The notes under the pieces are model-generated. The model was not told where the DNA came from, ran no database searches, and worked only from the letters and a program-made list of their open reading frames with translations. A stretch of DNA of 64,000 nt, taken from the NCBI GenBank assembly GCA_958296165.1, contig OY282447.1:310001-374000 (forward strand). The letters run 5' to 3'. Shown here piece by piece: positions 1-10,000 of this stretch (positions within the stretch are counted from its first letter, which is position 1; the number at the start of each line of letters is the position of its first letter). Source of the stretch: an uncultured Pseudomonadales bacterium. Lineage in GTDB: Bacteria; Pseudomonadota; Gammaproteobacteria; Pseudomonadales; Azotimanducaceae. The position numbers and the translations under genes are program-made.

Positions 1-514
1 TTGGTTCGGCTTCAATGATATGCGGCACCGCCAAGCCATCCGCCGCAATGAAGTCCGGGTCGGCACCTGCGGCGATGGCCTCCTCCACCGTTTTGCGTTG
101 CTGCGACAGCAGCAATACATTGCCGTTGGGCATTTTGAGGGAGTCATGATGCAGAAGCGCCCGATTGCATTTCCAAACGGCGTTCCCGTGCCGGTCAACT
201 TCACTCACATAGCCGGGCTTCTGGCCTTGAACCAGCAGATTTCCATTCTCAAGCAACCTTGCGAACAAGGCGTTGGCGCCCAACTCCCACCTATGGACCA
301 CCGCCCCCTGATCATCAATCAGGTAGGTCGTCTTGCCTCGGAGCTTATGGATTAAGGTATAGCCAAATGCCTCCGGCTCGTTCAGGATCAACCCGACTGT
401 TGGCACACTCACCACTGCTGGTCGTGGCATTGACCTTTCGCTCGGCTCCACCCTGCTGCAGGCTGGCAGCGAAGCTACCGCCACCGCCATGCCACACAAG
501 ACGATAGCCCGCAT
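1..514 (-). CDS. Arylsulfotransferase (ASST)-like lipoprotein, N-terminal part
   Basis: The gene runs leftward off the window, leaving about 171 N-terminal codons. I chose the ATG at 514 because it gives a lipoprotein signal peptide (MRAIVLCGMAVAV, then the lipobox LPAC). The mature part has the same block order as the two ASST-like genes near 49 and 51 kb: GLILNEPEAFGYTL, then TYLIDDQG, LLENGNLL, LHHDSLKMPNGNVLLLSQ and AIAAGADPDF. ASST-family proteins are periplasmic beta-propellers; some move sulfuryl groups between phenolic compounds, but many members have no known substrate. The catalytic histidines lie beyond the window, so activity cannot be judged. Family assignment is good, function is inferred. 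Confidence 0.75.
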   Translation of the reverse strand, partial: MRAIVLCGMAVAVASLPACSRVEPSERSMPRPAVVSVPTVGLILNEPEAFGYTLIHKLRGKTTYLIDDQGAVVHRWELGANALFARLLENGNLLVQGQKPGYVSEVDRHGNAVWKCNRALLHHDSLKMPNGNVLLLSQQRKTVEEAIAAGADPDFIAADGLAVPHIIEAEP

Positions 515-654
515 TAGGCGCGGATATGCACGAGGGGGAATTTGGGGTCGTTTGGACGTAATGGCGCATTTCGTGGCGCCGCGGCGGCATCCGGCGCGGT
601 CACCCTCTTGCTCATGTTCACGTCCCTGATGCGGCGCCAACCAGCAGCGCTGTT

Positions 655-738
655 CCGCCCCGCCAGTGGTACTCTGGCCTTCCCATGCGGCGGAAACTAC
701 AGCCGCCTACCGCAGGCGTCAAGTAACTGAACTGGTTG
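655..738 (-). repeat. IS-end-like repeat, copy A
   Basis: Read on the minus strand this stretch contains AACCAGTTCAGTTACTTGAC, then CCTGCGGTAGG and later CCAGAGTACCACTGGCGGG. The same blocks recur at 41974-42035 and 50424-50494, each time next to remains of an integrase-type transposase. It is best read as the terminal segment of that IS family. Confidence 0.55.
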
Positions 739-759
739 GCAGGTACTCCCGCTAACGAC

Positions 760-1150
760 ACGGGTTGTCCGGGAGTCGTGCTGCGGCGTGGTCTCGCGAT
801 GGAGTAGGCAAGACCCGACCTCCGGCCTTGTCCGGATGCGCGGGCGGCGAGGTCGGTTCCCTGAAGAAGCAAGGCGGTCCGAGCGCGGTTCGGCCCGGCG
901 GTCGGCTCAGGAGTGTCGAACGGCACCGGCGCGGGAGCCTCGTGGCCGAAGGCCAGGGCGCTGGCGAACTCGTGGACCAGCGGCGCGACCGGCCCGGGAT
1001 GTGGGCGTGGCCGAGATGGCGCCGCACCACGCTGCCGTTCTTGCTCTCCACCAGAGCGTTGTCGTTCGAGCGCCGCGGGCGCGAGCGGGTGAACTCGGCG
1101 CGCAGCTTCTCCAGCAGGGCCGCGACCCATTTTGAGAAAATGACCGAGCT
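760..1150 (-). pseudogene. Integrase-type transposase fragment (IS481-like), frameshifted
   Basis: On the minus strand one frame reads LRAEFTRSRPRRSNDNALVE followed by SKNGSVVRRHLGHAHIPG, a typical stretch of the catalytic core of integrase-type transposases. After about position 1005 the similarity moves to another frame (VHEFASALAFGHEAP), so the copy is frameshifted. Neither the N-terminus nor a full DDE triad is present. IS-end repeat copy A lies just downstream. Together they explain most of the gene-poor 541-1200 stretch. Confidence 0.6.
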
Positions 1151-1200
1151 GCTGGCTGGAACGGGCATCGTTCGTTGAATCTTCTGGTATCGTCAAGGCT

Positions 1201-2151
1201 ATGAAGATCTTGGTCACCGGCGGCGCCGGCTTCATCGGCTCCCACGTCGCCGATGGCTACCTCGCCGCCGGCCACGAAGTGGCGATTGCAGACAACCTGC
1301 TAAGCGGAAACGCGGCCAATGTCCCCGCTGGCGCTCGGCTTCACTTGGTCGACATCGCCGCCGCCGAGTTCGATCTCGTGGTAGAGAGAGAACGGCCGGA
1401 CGTGGTGAACCACCACGCCGCCCAGATGAGCGTCACCGTTTCCGCGCGTGATCCGGGATTGGATGCGCGCATCAACTGCGGCGGGCTTCTGAACGTGCTC
1501 CAGAGTTGCGTGCGGCACGGTGTCGAGCGCTTCGTCATGATCTCCAGCGGCGGCGCCGTATACGGCGATGTCGACCAGCGCCCGACCTCCGAGCAGGTGA
1601 CGCCGCAGCCGCTGTCTCCATACGCCATCCACAAGCTTACCGGCGAGCGCTATCTGGAGTTCTACCGGCACCAATATGGCCTCTCGTCGATTGCGCTGCG
1701 CTACGGCAACGTCTACGGGCCGCGCCAGGATCAGTACGGCGAGGCGGGCGTGGTTGCCATCTTCATCGGCAAGCTGCTGCGCGGCGAGCCGCCGACCATC
1801 TTCGCCTACCCCGATCAGCCCACGGGGATGAGCCGCGACTACGTCTATGTTCAAGACGTTGTGCGCGCCAACCTGCGCGCCATCGAGAGCGACGCGATAG
1901 GTGCCTTCAACATCGCTGGCGGTGTGCCGGTACGCACCGGCGAGTTGTTCCGCGCGGTGCAGGCGGCGTGCGGTACGGATCTGAAGGCAGCCACGGGGCC
2001 GGCGCGGCCGGGCGACCTGAAGGAAAACTGGCTGGACGTGTCGCATGCGGAGCGTGTGCTCGGCTGGTGCCCCGAGGTCTCTTTGGCCGACGGGCTGGCG
2101 TACACCGTCGCGCACTTCCGCGAGGCGGTTAAGAGAACGAAAGAGACTTGA
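1201..2151 (+). CDS. NAD-dependent sugar-nucleotide epimerase/dehydratase
   Basis: A 316-residue extended short-chain dehydrogenase of usual family length. The Rossmann motif VTGGAGFIGSH is at residues 5-15, followed by ADNLLSG. The active-site region shows the SSGGAVYGD strand and the catalytic pair in SPYAIHK (YxxxK). LRYGNVYGPRQ is the typical substrate-side loop. The family converts UDP-, GDP- or dTDP-sugars, for example at C4. The exact substrate cannot be read from sequence. It is the first gene of a co-directional set with a heptose isomerase-like gene and a heptose kinase-like gene, so a role in precursor supply for a surface glycan is likely. Confidence 0.88.
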   Translation: MKILVTGGAGFIGSHVADGYLAAGHEVAIADNLLSGNAANVPAGARLHLVDIAAAEFDLVVERERPDVVNHHAAQMSVTVSARDPGLDARINCGGLLNVLQSCVRHGVERFVMISSGGAVYGDVDQRPTSEQVTPQPLSPYAIHKLTGERYLEFYRHQYGLSSIALRYGNVYGPRQDQYGEAGVVAIFIGKLLRGEPPTIFAYPDQPTGMSRDYVYVQDVVRANLRAIESDAIGAFNIAGGVPVRTGELFRAVQAACGTDLKAATGPARPGDLKENWLDVSHAERVLGWCPEVSLADGLAYTVAHFREAVKRTKET

Positions 2152-2204
2152 ACCTTGCGAAACGCAAAGGTGGAGGCAAAGGTGGAGATTGGAGAGATCA
2201 CCCT

Positions 2205-2792
2205 ATGAGCCATGCTGGAAAAGAAGCCCTGTCCTGGCTGCGGCGCCTCGGCAAGCTGCTCGAAGAATCAATGTGCCGACGCGAGCGAGAGCCCGTGCCG
2301 TTGGAGCACGGTCTGGAAACGTTGCTACAAATCTGGTCGAGACAGATCACTCAAGACCGGTCGGTTTTCTGGATCGGCAATGGCGGCAGTGCGGCGCTGG
2401 TCTCGCACCTCTCTCAGGATTTGCTCAACAAGGGCGGAGTCAGATCTCTGACTTTCAACGATCCTGCGCTGATCACCTGCATGGCGAACGACTATGGGTA
2501 CGAGCAGGTCTTCAAGCGGCCCTTGCTGGCCGCCGCTCGCGAGCACGATGTTCTGATCGCGGTGTCCAGCTCCGGCATGTCGACGAACATCGTAGATGCC
2601 GCCCAAGCTGCGCTCGAGACCGGGATGGATGTGGTGACATTCTCTGCATTCTCGCCCGACAACCGCTTGCACAAGCTGCAATCGACGCTTTCCTTCCACA
2701 CGCCGACGGAGATATACGGCCACGCCGAGCTCACCCATGAAGCGCTGATTCACGCCGCAATCGACATGCTTTCTCGACAGGAAGGGAAGTGA
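2205..2792 (+). CDS. gmhA: SIS-domain sugar isomerase, probable phosphoheptose isomerase
   Basis: A 195-residue SIS-domain protein with phosphosugar-binding blocks FWIGNGGSAALVSHLSQDLL and VSSSGMSTNIVDA, the arrangement found in GmhA (sedoheptulose-7-phosphate isomerase). The open frame extends upstream to a TTG at 2148, but ATG 2205 is preferred because GGAGAG lies at a normal distance before it. EIYGHAELTHEALIHA near the C-terminus fits the catalytic helix of the family. Its place between an epimerase and a GHMP heptose kinase supports an ADP- or GDP-heptose pathway. Other SIS sugar isomerases cannot be excluded. Confidence 0.75.
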   Translation: MSHAGKEALSWLRRLGKLLEESMCRREREPVPLEHGLETLLQIWSRQITQDRSVFWIGNGGSAALVSHLSQDLLNKGGVRSLTFNDPALITCMANDYGYEQVFKRPLLAAAREHDVLIAVSSSGMSTNIVDAAQAALETGMDVVTFSAFSPDNRLHKLQSTLSFHTPTEIYGHAELTHEALIHAAIDMLSRQEGK

Positions 2793-2887
2793 GGGGCTCG
2801 GTCTTAGCGGATCGCCAGTGGCGCGAGTCGGCGGAGATCTCGCCGAAAAGGTGAGCAGATGTGCTGCACTTCTCGTGCGCGACGTCG

Positions 2888-3883
2888 ATGATCATTACCC
2901 GCACGCCGTATAGAGCCAGCTTGATGGGAGGCGGCACGGACTTCCCGGCTTTCTTTCGCGTACACGGCGGCATCGTCGTCAGTGCTGCGCTAAACAAGCA
3001 CTTCTACGTCAGCTTGACTCGTCGTTTCGACGACAGCGTACGCTTGTCCTACTCCAGGACGGAGACGGTTCAGTCCTCAAAAGACCTGGAGCACGACATA
3101 GCGCGTGTAGTTCTTGCCCGATACAACCTTCATTCCGGATTGGAAATCGGGATGATTGGCGAGGTCCCCGGCGGAACCGGCTTGGGATCAAGCAGCGCCG
3201 TCACCGTCGGATTGCTGCACGCGGTTCGAACCTCTTTTGGCTTGGAGTGCAGCGCCGAGACGCTGGCAAGAGAATCGGTGATTGTCGAAACCGAACAGTT
3301 AGGAAAGCCTATTGGATGGCAAGATCAATACGGGGTGGCTTTCCCGGCCTTGAAGAATATACGGTTCAATCGGGACGATACGGTGCAGGTGGAACGGATT
3401 GCGTTGCCGCCCGAAAACCAAACGGCTTTGGAAACGCAATCCCTGCTCGTGTATACGGGCGAGACGCGAAGGGCCGAGGCGGTGTTGTCGGGCCAGTCGT
3501 CGAACATGGCAGCCAATCAATCCGGTCTTGAGACCATCCGCAGTATCGCCCACGACATGATGGCGGTGCTTCAAGAAAGTCCGCTCGACCTGCCGTTGAT
3601 GGGATCGATGCTCAGCGAGAGCTGGATAATCAAGCGCACGTTTGCAGCCAACGTCGCCAATCCGCAAGTCGACGAACTGTACCAGTCAGGGATCGCGTCC
3701 GGGGCCTGGGGCGGGAAACTGCTGGGTGCCGGCGGTTGCGGTTTCCTGCTCTTCCTAGTGCCGGCAGAACAGCAGACGGCCATGCTCGCGCGCATGGGAA
3801 ACCCGCCGGCGTTCCATCTGGTGCTGGATTCAGCCGGCTCGCAGGTGGTACACGAGAGCGTAGGCCACCGGAGTAGCTTCTAG
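2888..3883 (+). CDS. hddA: GHMP-family sugar kinase, probable heptose 7-phosphate kinase
   Basis: The preferred start is ATG 2888, giving MIITRTPYRASLMGGGTDFP, the usual HddA N-terminus; the frame stays open upstream to a GTG at 2861. The GHMP ATP-binding loop is GGTGLGSSSAVTVGLL and the third motif is GAWGGKLLGAGGCGFLL. The length (331 residues) matches D-glycero-D-manno-heptose-7-phosphate kinases. It would phosphorylate the anomeric carbon of heptose 7-phosphate in GDP-heptose synthesis. Neighbours are the SIS isomerase upstream and an LRR-bearing ligase downstream. Fucokinase-like members look similar, so the substrate is inferred. Confidence 0.8.
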   Translation: MIITRTPYRASLMGGGTDFPAFFRVHGGIVVSAALNKHFYVSLTRRFDDSVRLSYSRTETVQSSKDLEHDIARVVLARYNLHSGLEIGMIGEVPGGTGLGSSSAVTVGLLHAVRTSFGLECSAETLARESVIVETEQLGKPIGWQDQYGVAFPALKNIRFNRDDTVQVERIALPPENQTALETQSLLVYTGETRRAEAVLSGQSSNMAANQSGLETIRSIAHDMMAVLQESPLDLPLMGSMLSESWIIKRTFAANVANPQVDELYQSGIASGAWGGKLLGAGGCGFLLFLVPAEQQTAMLARMGNPPAFHLVLDSAGSQVVHESVGHRSSF

Positions 3884-4037
3884 ATGGCGCAGAAACACGC
3901 GCAGTGCCCATCGCTTGGTTTACGGCTTCTATTCGAGCGTGGTCGACACCGAGCGGCCCCCGCCTATCCAACCGTTTCCCGGGCCCGTCTGAACGCCCTC
4001 GGCGTTTTCGCCCTTGCACTGCCGGGCCGCTAGCTTC

Positions 4038-7000
4038 ATGTCACGTGTACGCATCCAATCGTTCCTGCGCCGAATCGAGCCATTCCAGATCGCGCTGATC
4101 GCAGTCGCGTTCTGGACGTTGGCGATCGTTGCCCTGACGAGCCTGAGGAACTTGCATCTTGGGGGGATGCCACAGGTCGAGGTGTTCGTTACGCGGACCA
4201 CCATGGTCTGCTGTGTCCTCTTGCTCGGCCTGGTTGGCGCCGGCTGCGTGATGGCTTGGCGGCAGTCCGATTCGCTCGCCCCTTTCCGGAGGACGCTTGG
4301 CGGAACGGCCGGCATGCTGCTGTTTGCAGCCGTGGCGTCCTATCTGGCGATTGGCGCCTCGGTGCTGGGCGCCGAAGCGATCCGGGAGCCGGATACGGCC
4401 GGGCACCTGATGTATTACGTCCTCCATTTCGGCGTACTCGTGGCGACCGCAGTCGGTGGTCGTGCGATGCTGGAACGAAGCGGGGCCGCGCGCTTGCTGC
4501 AGGGCGTGCTTGTCGTGCTGATTGCGAGCTGCGCCGTCATTCTCGCTTCTCCGGTCCTGCGCGATCTGGGCATCCTGCGGCCCTACCGGATTCCATTTCG
4601 CCTGACCGGCGCTTTCATCGATCCCAACGACGCCAGCCTGGTGCCCTGCATGACGGTGGCGTTGGCTGCGGCACTTCTGACCAACGGCGGGTCGCGCGCG
4701 CTCGGCTGGCTGGGCCTGACTGCCGGCGTCGCCGCAAGCCTAGCCACGGCGTCCCGAACGGCATTGGTCGTACTCGGCGCGCTGGCGGTCGTGTTTCTGT
4801 TGACCAACATCCGCCTATCGCGCGCCTCCGGGCGGGTTTCCTTAGTGAACAGCCCCGCGGCGACGGTCGTGGCGCTCACAGGATTGATCGGGATTGCAAT
4901 ACTCGCCGGCGTTGCGGGGTTGTTCGGAGGCCTTTCGGAATGGTCGGCATTGCGAACCACTGGCCCGCGAGTGGGCGGCCAGTATTGCGACCCTTCGCCG
5001 ACCGACGGTCCCGACGCGGACTGCGCCATCCTGCTGGCGGCGAGGGACACCTTGGCCGGGGATGTTGCCTTGAACTGGAGCAGCGCCCTGCCCGTGGATC
5101 GCTGGCAAGGCGTGACGGTGGACGGGCCGGAGGTGCGCGTCACTAGGCTGAACTTAGCGATGTTGGGATTGAACGGACGCATCCCCGCGGATTTCGGCCG
5201 TCTGGATCACTTGGTTGATCTCATTTTTCCACGAAACCGGCTCACCGGCCCCATTCCGCCGGAGTTGGGCGACCTGGCGAGCATCAAGGTACTGAATCTG
5301 AACTACAACCAGTTGACAGGGGGCATCCCGCCGGAGTTGGCGAAACTCGATCGCCTCGAAGTGCTGCGTCTGACAGGCAACCGCCTGACCGGTCCTGTCC
5401 CGGCCGCCCTGGCAGAGCTTGACCTGTCCGTCCTGCATCTGCGCGGCAACGACTTCGACTCCGTTCCTCCCGCAATCACCGACGTGGCCGACCACGATCT
5501 GACTGAGGAGCGGCTCTGCCTGCCGCTAGGGCCAACGAGCCGGGCGCTGTTCGACGACTGCACGGTGCTGCTGGCGGTGAAGAAAACGCTGGCCGGCGAC
5601 GCGTCGCTTAACTGGCACGCAGCGATCCCCGTCGGCTTGTGGCACGGCGTGACCGTAGGCGGTCCCCAGCACCGTGTGGCCGAGCTCGTTCTTTACAGGA
5701 AAGGGCTGAACGGACGCATTCCGCCGGAACTCGGCAGGCTGAATGGCCTCGTCCACTTGAACCTAGCCGCCAATCGTCTCAGCGGGCCTATTCCGCCCGA
5801 GTTGGGGCGCCTCGTCGCGCTGCGCACCTTGAGTCTGGACCGCAATGCTCTGACCGGCACCGTCCCCGCAGAACTGGGACGACTTCCACGGCTCGAGTCC
5901 TTGTGGCTGAGAGGGAACCGCTTGAGCAATCCCTTTCGGCCGGGACTGTTCGAGATCGCCGCACAGGATATTGGTCATCTCCCGTTTTGTACGCCGGAAT
6001 CGCGTCTCAATCCGCCGTTGCTCAAGGACTGCTCCGTGCTCCTAGCGGTGCAGGGTACACTCGCTGGCGAGGCGGAACTCAACTGGAACCTGAAACGCCC
6101 GATCGCCGAATGGGACGGCGTGACCCTCGGCGGTGTGCCAACACGCGTGACCGGGCTTTCTCTGTCGAAGGGGCTGACCGGGCGCATTCCCCCGCAGCTC
6201 GGCGAACTGGATGGCCTCATCGACTTGAACTTGGCCGTCAATCGTCTCAGCGGGCCTATTCCGCCCGAGTTGGGGCGCCTCGTCGCGCTACGCGCATTGA
6301 GCCTGGACCGCAACGCCCTCACTGGCACCGTCCCCACGGAACTGGAGCAACTCAGTAAGATCGAGTCCTTGTGGCTGCGAGAGAACCGCTTGACCGGCCC
6401 GGTTCCGCCGAAGCTGCTCGATATCCCCGCACACGACCTCGGTCATCTCCTGTTCTGTGCGCCGGAATCGCATCTCAGTCCGCCGTTGTTCGACGACTGC
6501 ACTGTGCTTCTGGCGGCCAAGGACACGCTCGTTGGCGATGCCGCCCTCAACTGGAGCGTGGCCGTGCCAATCAACGAATGGCAGGGTGTGACCCTGGGCG
6601 GCCGGCAAGGTCGTGTTATTGCACTGGATCTGCCCAGAATGGGACTGAACGGGCATATTCCCGCGGCGTTGGCGCATCTCGCCGACTTGCAGTCCCTAGT
6701 GCTCGACGGCAATCTGTTGAGCGGCGCCATTCCGCCCGAGCTGGGGAAACTGTCCGACCTCGAAATGCTCGGGCTGGCCGCCAACGCCCTAACCGGCGCC
6801 ATCCCGCCAGAACTGGCGAAGCTGTCGAGCTTGAAAGACCTCTGGCTGAGCGGCAACGATCTCACCGGTTCCCTTCCCTCCGAACTACGATCGGTTACCC
6901 GGGATGCGCCCTGCCCCGCGGCGTCTGCCCTCAATCCCGGTTTACGCGCCGATTGTGCGCTCCTGCTCGCGAGCAGAGACATCCTCGCCGGCGACGCACG

Positions 7001-10000
7001 GCTCAACTGGAGCGAGCATGTCCACATCGCGTCCTGGCGGGGCGTCACCATCGGCGGCTCGCTCGAACGCGTGACGCGGATCGAACTTGCAAGTTCAGGT
7101 TTGAACGGACGCATCCCGCCGGCGCTAGGACGATTGAGCCAACTCGTGTCGCTTGATCTGAGCCGCAACCGGCTCGCCGGTCCGATTCCACACGAACTGG
7201 GGGAGTTGACCAAGCTGGAACACTTGGCGCTCTCCTTCAACGCCTTGAGCGGCCCGATTCCGCCGGAACTGGGGAAACTGTCGCGGCTTAAGGAGCTGCG
7301 GTTGAAGAACAACCGCCTGACCGGTTCCCTCTCCCCCGAACTGCGTGCGGTCGCCGGAGTGGCGCTCTGCCCCGCCGCTCCTGCCGACAATTCCGGGTTG
7401 CGCGCCGATTGCGATGTTTTGCTGGCCGCGAGGGACGTCCTCGCCGGTGAAGCACGGCTCAATTGGAACGAGGGGCTCCCCGTTGGCTTGTGGCAGGGCG
7501 TCACCCTTGGCGGCTCGCCGGAGCGCGTGACGAAGCTCGAACTGCCAGCTTTGGGTCTGAACGGGCGTATCCCGGCGGCGTTGGGAAGATTGAGCGAACT
7601 CGTGCGGCTCTCTCTGAGACACAACCAGCTCGCCGGCCCGGTGCCTTCCGAACTGGCGGAGTTGACCAACCTGGAGGAGCTGGCGCTCTCCTTTAACGCC
7701 CTGAGCGGCCCGGTTCCGCCGGAACTGGGGAAACTGTCGCAGCTCAGGGAGTTGTGGCTGAAGTACAACCGTCTAAGCGGCCCCGTGCCGTCGGAACTCC
7801 AAGAGCTGGATAGGCTGACCATCCTGCGCATCACCGGCAACGATCTGCACCGCCCCCTCCCGCCCGGTCTTTTCGGAATCACCGAATCGAGCATCTCCGC
7901 GAGCGACTTTGCTCTCGGCGACGCAGATACGGTGCGCCGCGGCACGAACCGGGATCATGCGGATGCGGTCAGGCGGCTGTTCTGTTGCCCCTCCTCCAGC
8001 ATCGCGTCCGATCTAAAAGCCGACTGCGCCCTTCTGCTGGCGAGCAGGGACGTCCTCGCCGGCGACGCGTCGCTCAACTGGAGCGCGGACATCCCCATCG
8101 AGTTCTGGCAGGGCGTCACGGTCGGCGGTGCGCCGAAGCGTGTGACCGCGCTGGCACTGCCGCGCATGGGGCTGACCGGGCGTCTGTTCGCGGAGTTGGG
8201 AGATCTGGGCGGCCTTGTCGCTCTGAACCTGAGTCACAACCGGCTCGCCGGGCCCATTCCGCCACGGCTAGGCGAACTGGAACACCTCGTCTCGCTGCGC
8301 CTGGAAGGCAATCGGCTCACCGGCCGGGTACCTCCGGAACTGGCAGGAGCGGACAATCTCCGTCTCCTGCGCATCAAAGGCAACGACCTGAATCGACCCT
8401 TTCCGCCGGCGCTCCACGAGATTGTCGACCATGATCTCGACACGCCGGTGTTCTGCCAGCCGAGGAAAATCGATCCGGGCCTACTCGCGGATTGCGCCCT
8501 ATTGCTGCGGGTGAAGAACGCCCTCGCGGGAGACGCGCCGCTCAACTGGCGCGAGGAGGTGCCCGTTGATGACTGGCTAGGCGTCACCGTGGACCGTTCG
8601 CGGGGCCGCGTGACGGCGCTGGATCTGACGCAAATGGGATTGAATGGACGCATCCCCACGGAGTTGGGGCAGCTTGCCGGGATCGTCTCGCTGCGGCTGA
8701 GCCGCAACCAGCTTGCCGGCGGCATCCCGGCCGAGCTCGGCAACCTTGTCGATTTGCGCCTGCTGGCATTGGACGGCAACCTCCTAACAGGTTCCGTACC
8801 GCCGGAACTGGACAAGCTGTGGAACCTCACCGACCTGGCGCTGCACCGGAACCGGCTGGTCGGTCCACTACCTCCTTCGGTGGCCGCGCTACCCAAGTTG
8901 GTCGCGTTGCGCTTGGATGATGACGACGCAATGGGCGAACTGCTGGCGCAGGATCGAGAGCCGTCGAAGCTGCTCTGTCAACCGCGCCTCGAACCACGGT
9001 CACGCCTGAACGACGACTGCGCCACGCTGCTGGACGTTCGGGACGTGCTGGCCGGCGATGCCCAACTGAACTGGAGCGAGGCAACCCCGATCGGCTATTG
9101 GCGGGGCGTCACCGTCGGCTTTCCCACCACCGCCGACGAGGCCGCGGATGGACTGCGCGTGATCGCCCTGGATCTGTCGCATGCGGGCTTGAACGGGCGG
9201 ATTCCCTCGGAACTCGCGAATCTGGACGCTCTTGCCGCGCTGCGGCTCGGCCACAACCGGCTGGCGGGATCCATCCCTGCGGAACTGGGTGACTTGTCCG
9301 GTTTGCGCGTTCTGAATCTGCAGAACAACGCGCTGACCGGCTCGATCCCGGAGGAGTTCGGCGCGTTGGAGGGAATCGTTTCGCTGCGTCTCGGCAACAA
9401 CGAACTCACAGGCGGAACACAGCATTTCACCACCTTGGCCAACCTGCGCGTGCTCGCGCTGGAGAACAACGGCCTGACGGGCACCATCCATCCGCAGATC
9501 GGCAATTTGTCGCGCTTGGAAGAGCTGCGGCTCGACAACAACGGTCTATACTCGGCAATCCCGACCGCCGCCCTTGACCGGCTCGCTCGTCTTGAGGTCC
9601 TTGGTTTGGGCGGCAACGCAATCTTCGGCTGCTTCCCGGCCACCTCGCGTGTGGCGCAGACACGGCACAACGATCTGGAATCTGCCGATCTGCTCTGCAA
9701 GTCGTCGCCGTTGAAACCGGCCCTGTTCGAAGACGGCGCGCGTCTGATGCGGCTGCGCGACGTGCTGGCCGGCGACGCGGTGCTGAACTGGAGCTATGCC
9801 CGGCCCGTCTCACTCTGGCAGGGCGTGTCAATCGAGCACACAGGTCGCATCGTCGCCTTGGACTTGCGAGATATGAACCTGACCGGGCGGATTCCCCCGC
9901 AGCTGGGCGAATTGGACCATCTCTATTTGCTGCGGCTCGACGGCAACCGACTCACCGGCCCCATTCCACCGGAACTGGGGAAGCTGACCCGTCTGACCAT

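Noticed and set aside
3884..4033. 49-codon ORF between heptose kinase and LRR-ligase
   Set aside because: No signal, no recognisable motif and no clear ribosome site; probably spacer.
6443..7945. 500-residue open frame on the minus strand within the LRR gene
   Set aside because: It mirrors the codon pattern of the LRR repeats, has no family signature and lies wholly inside a well supported gene.
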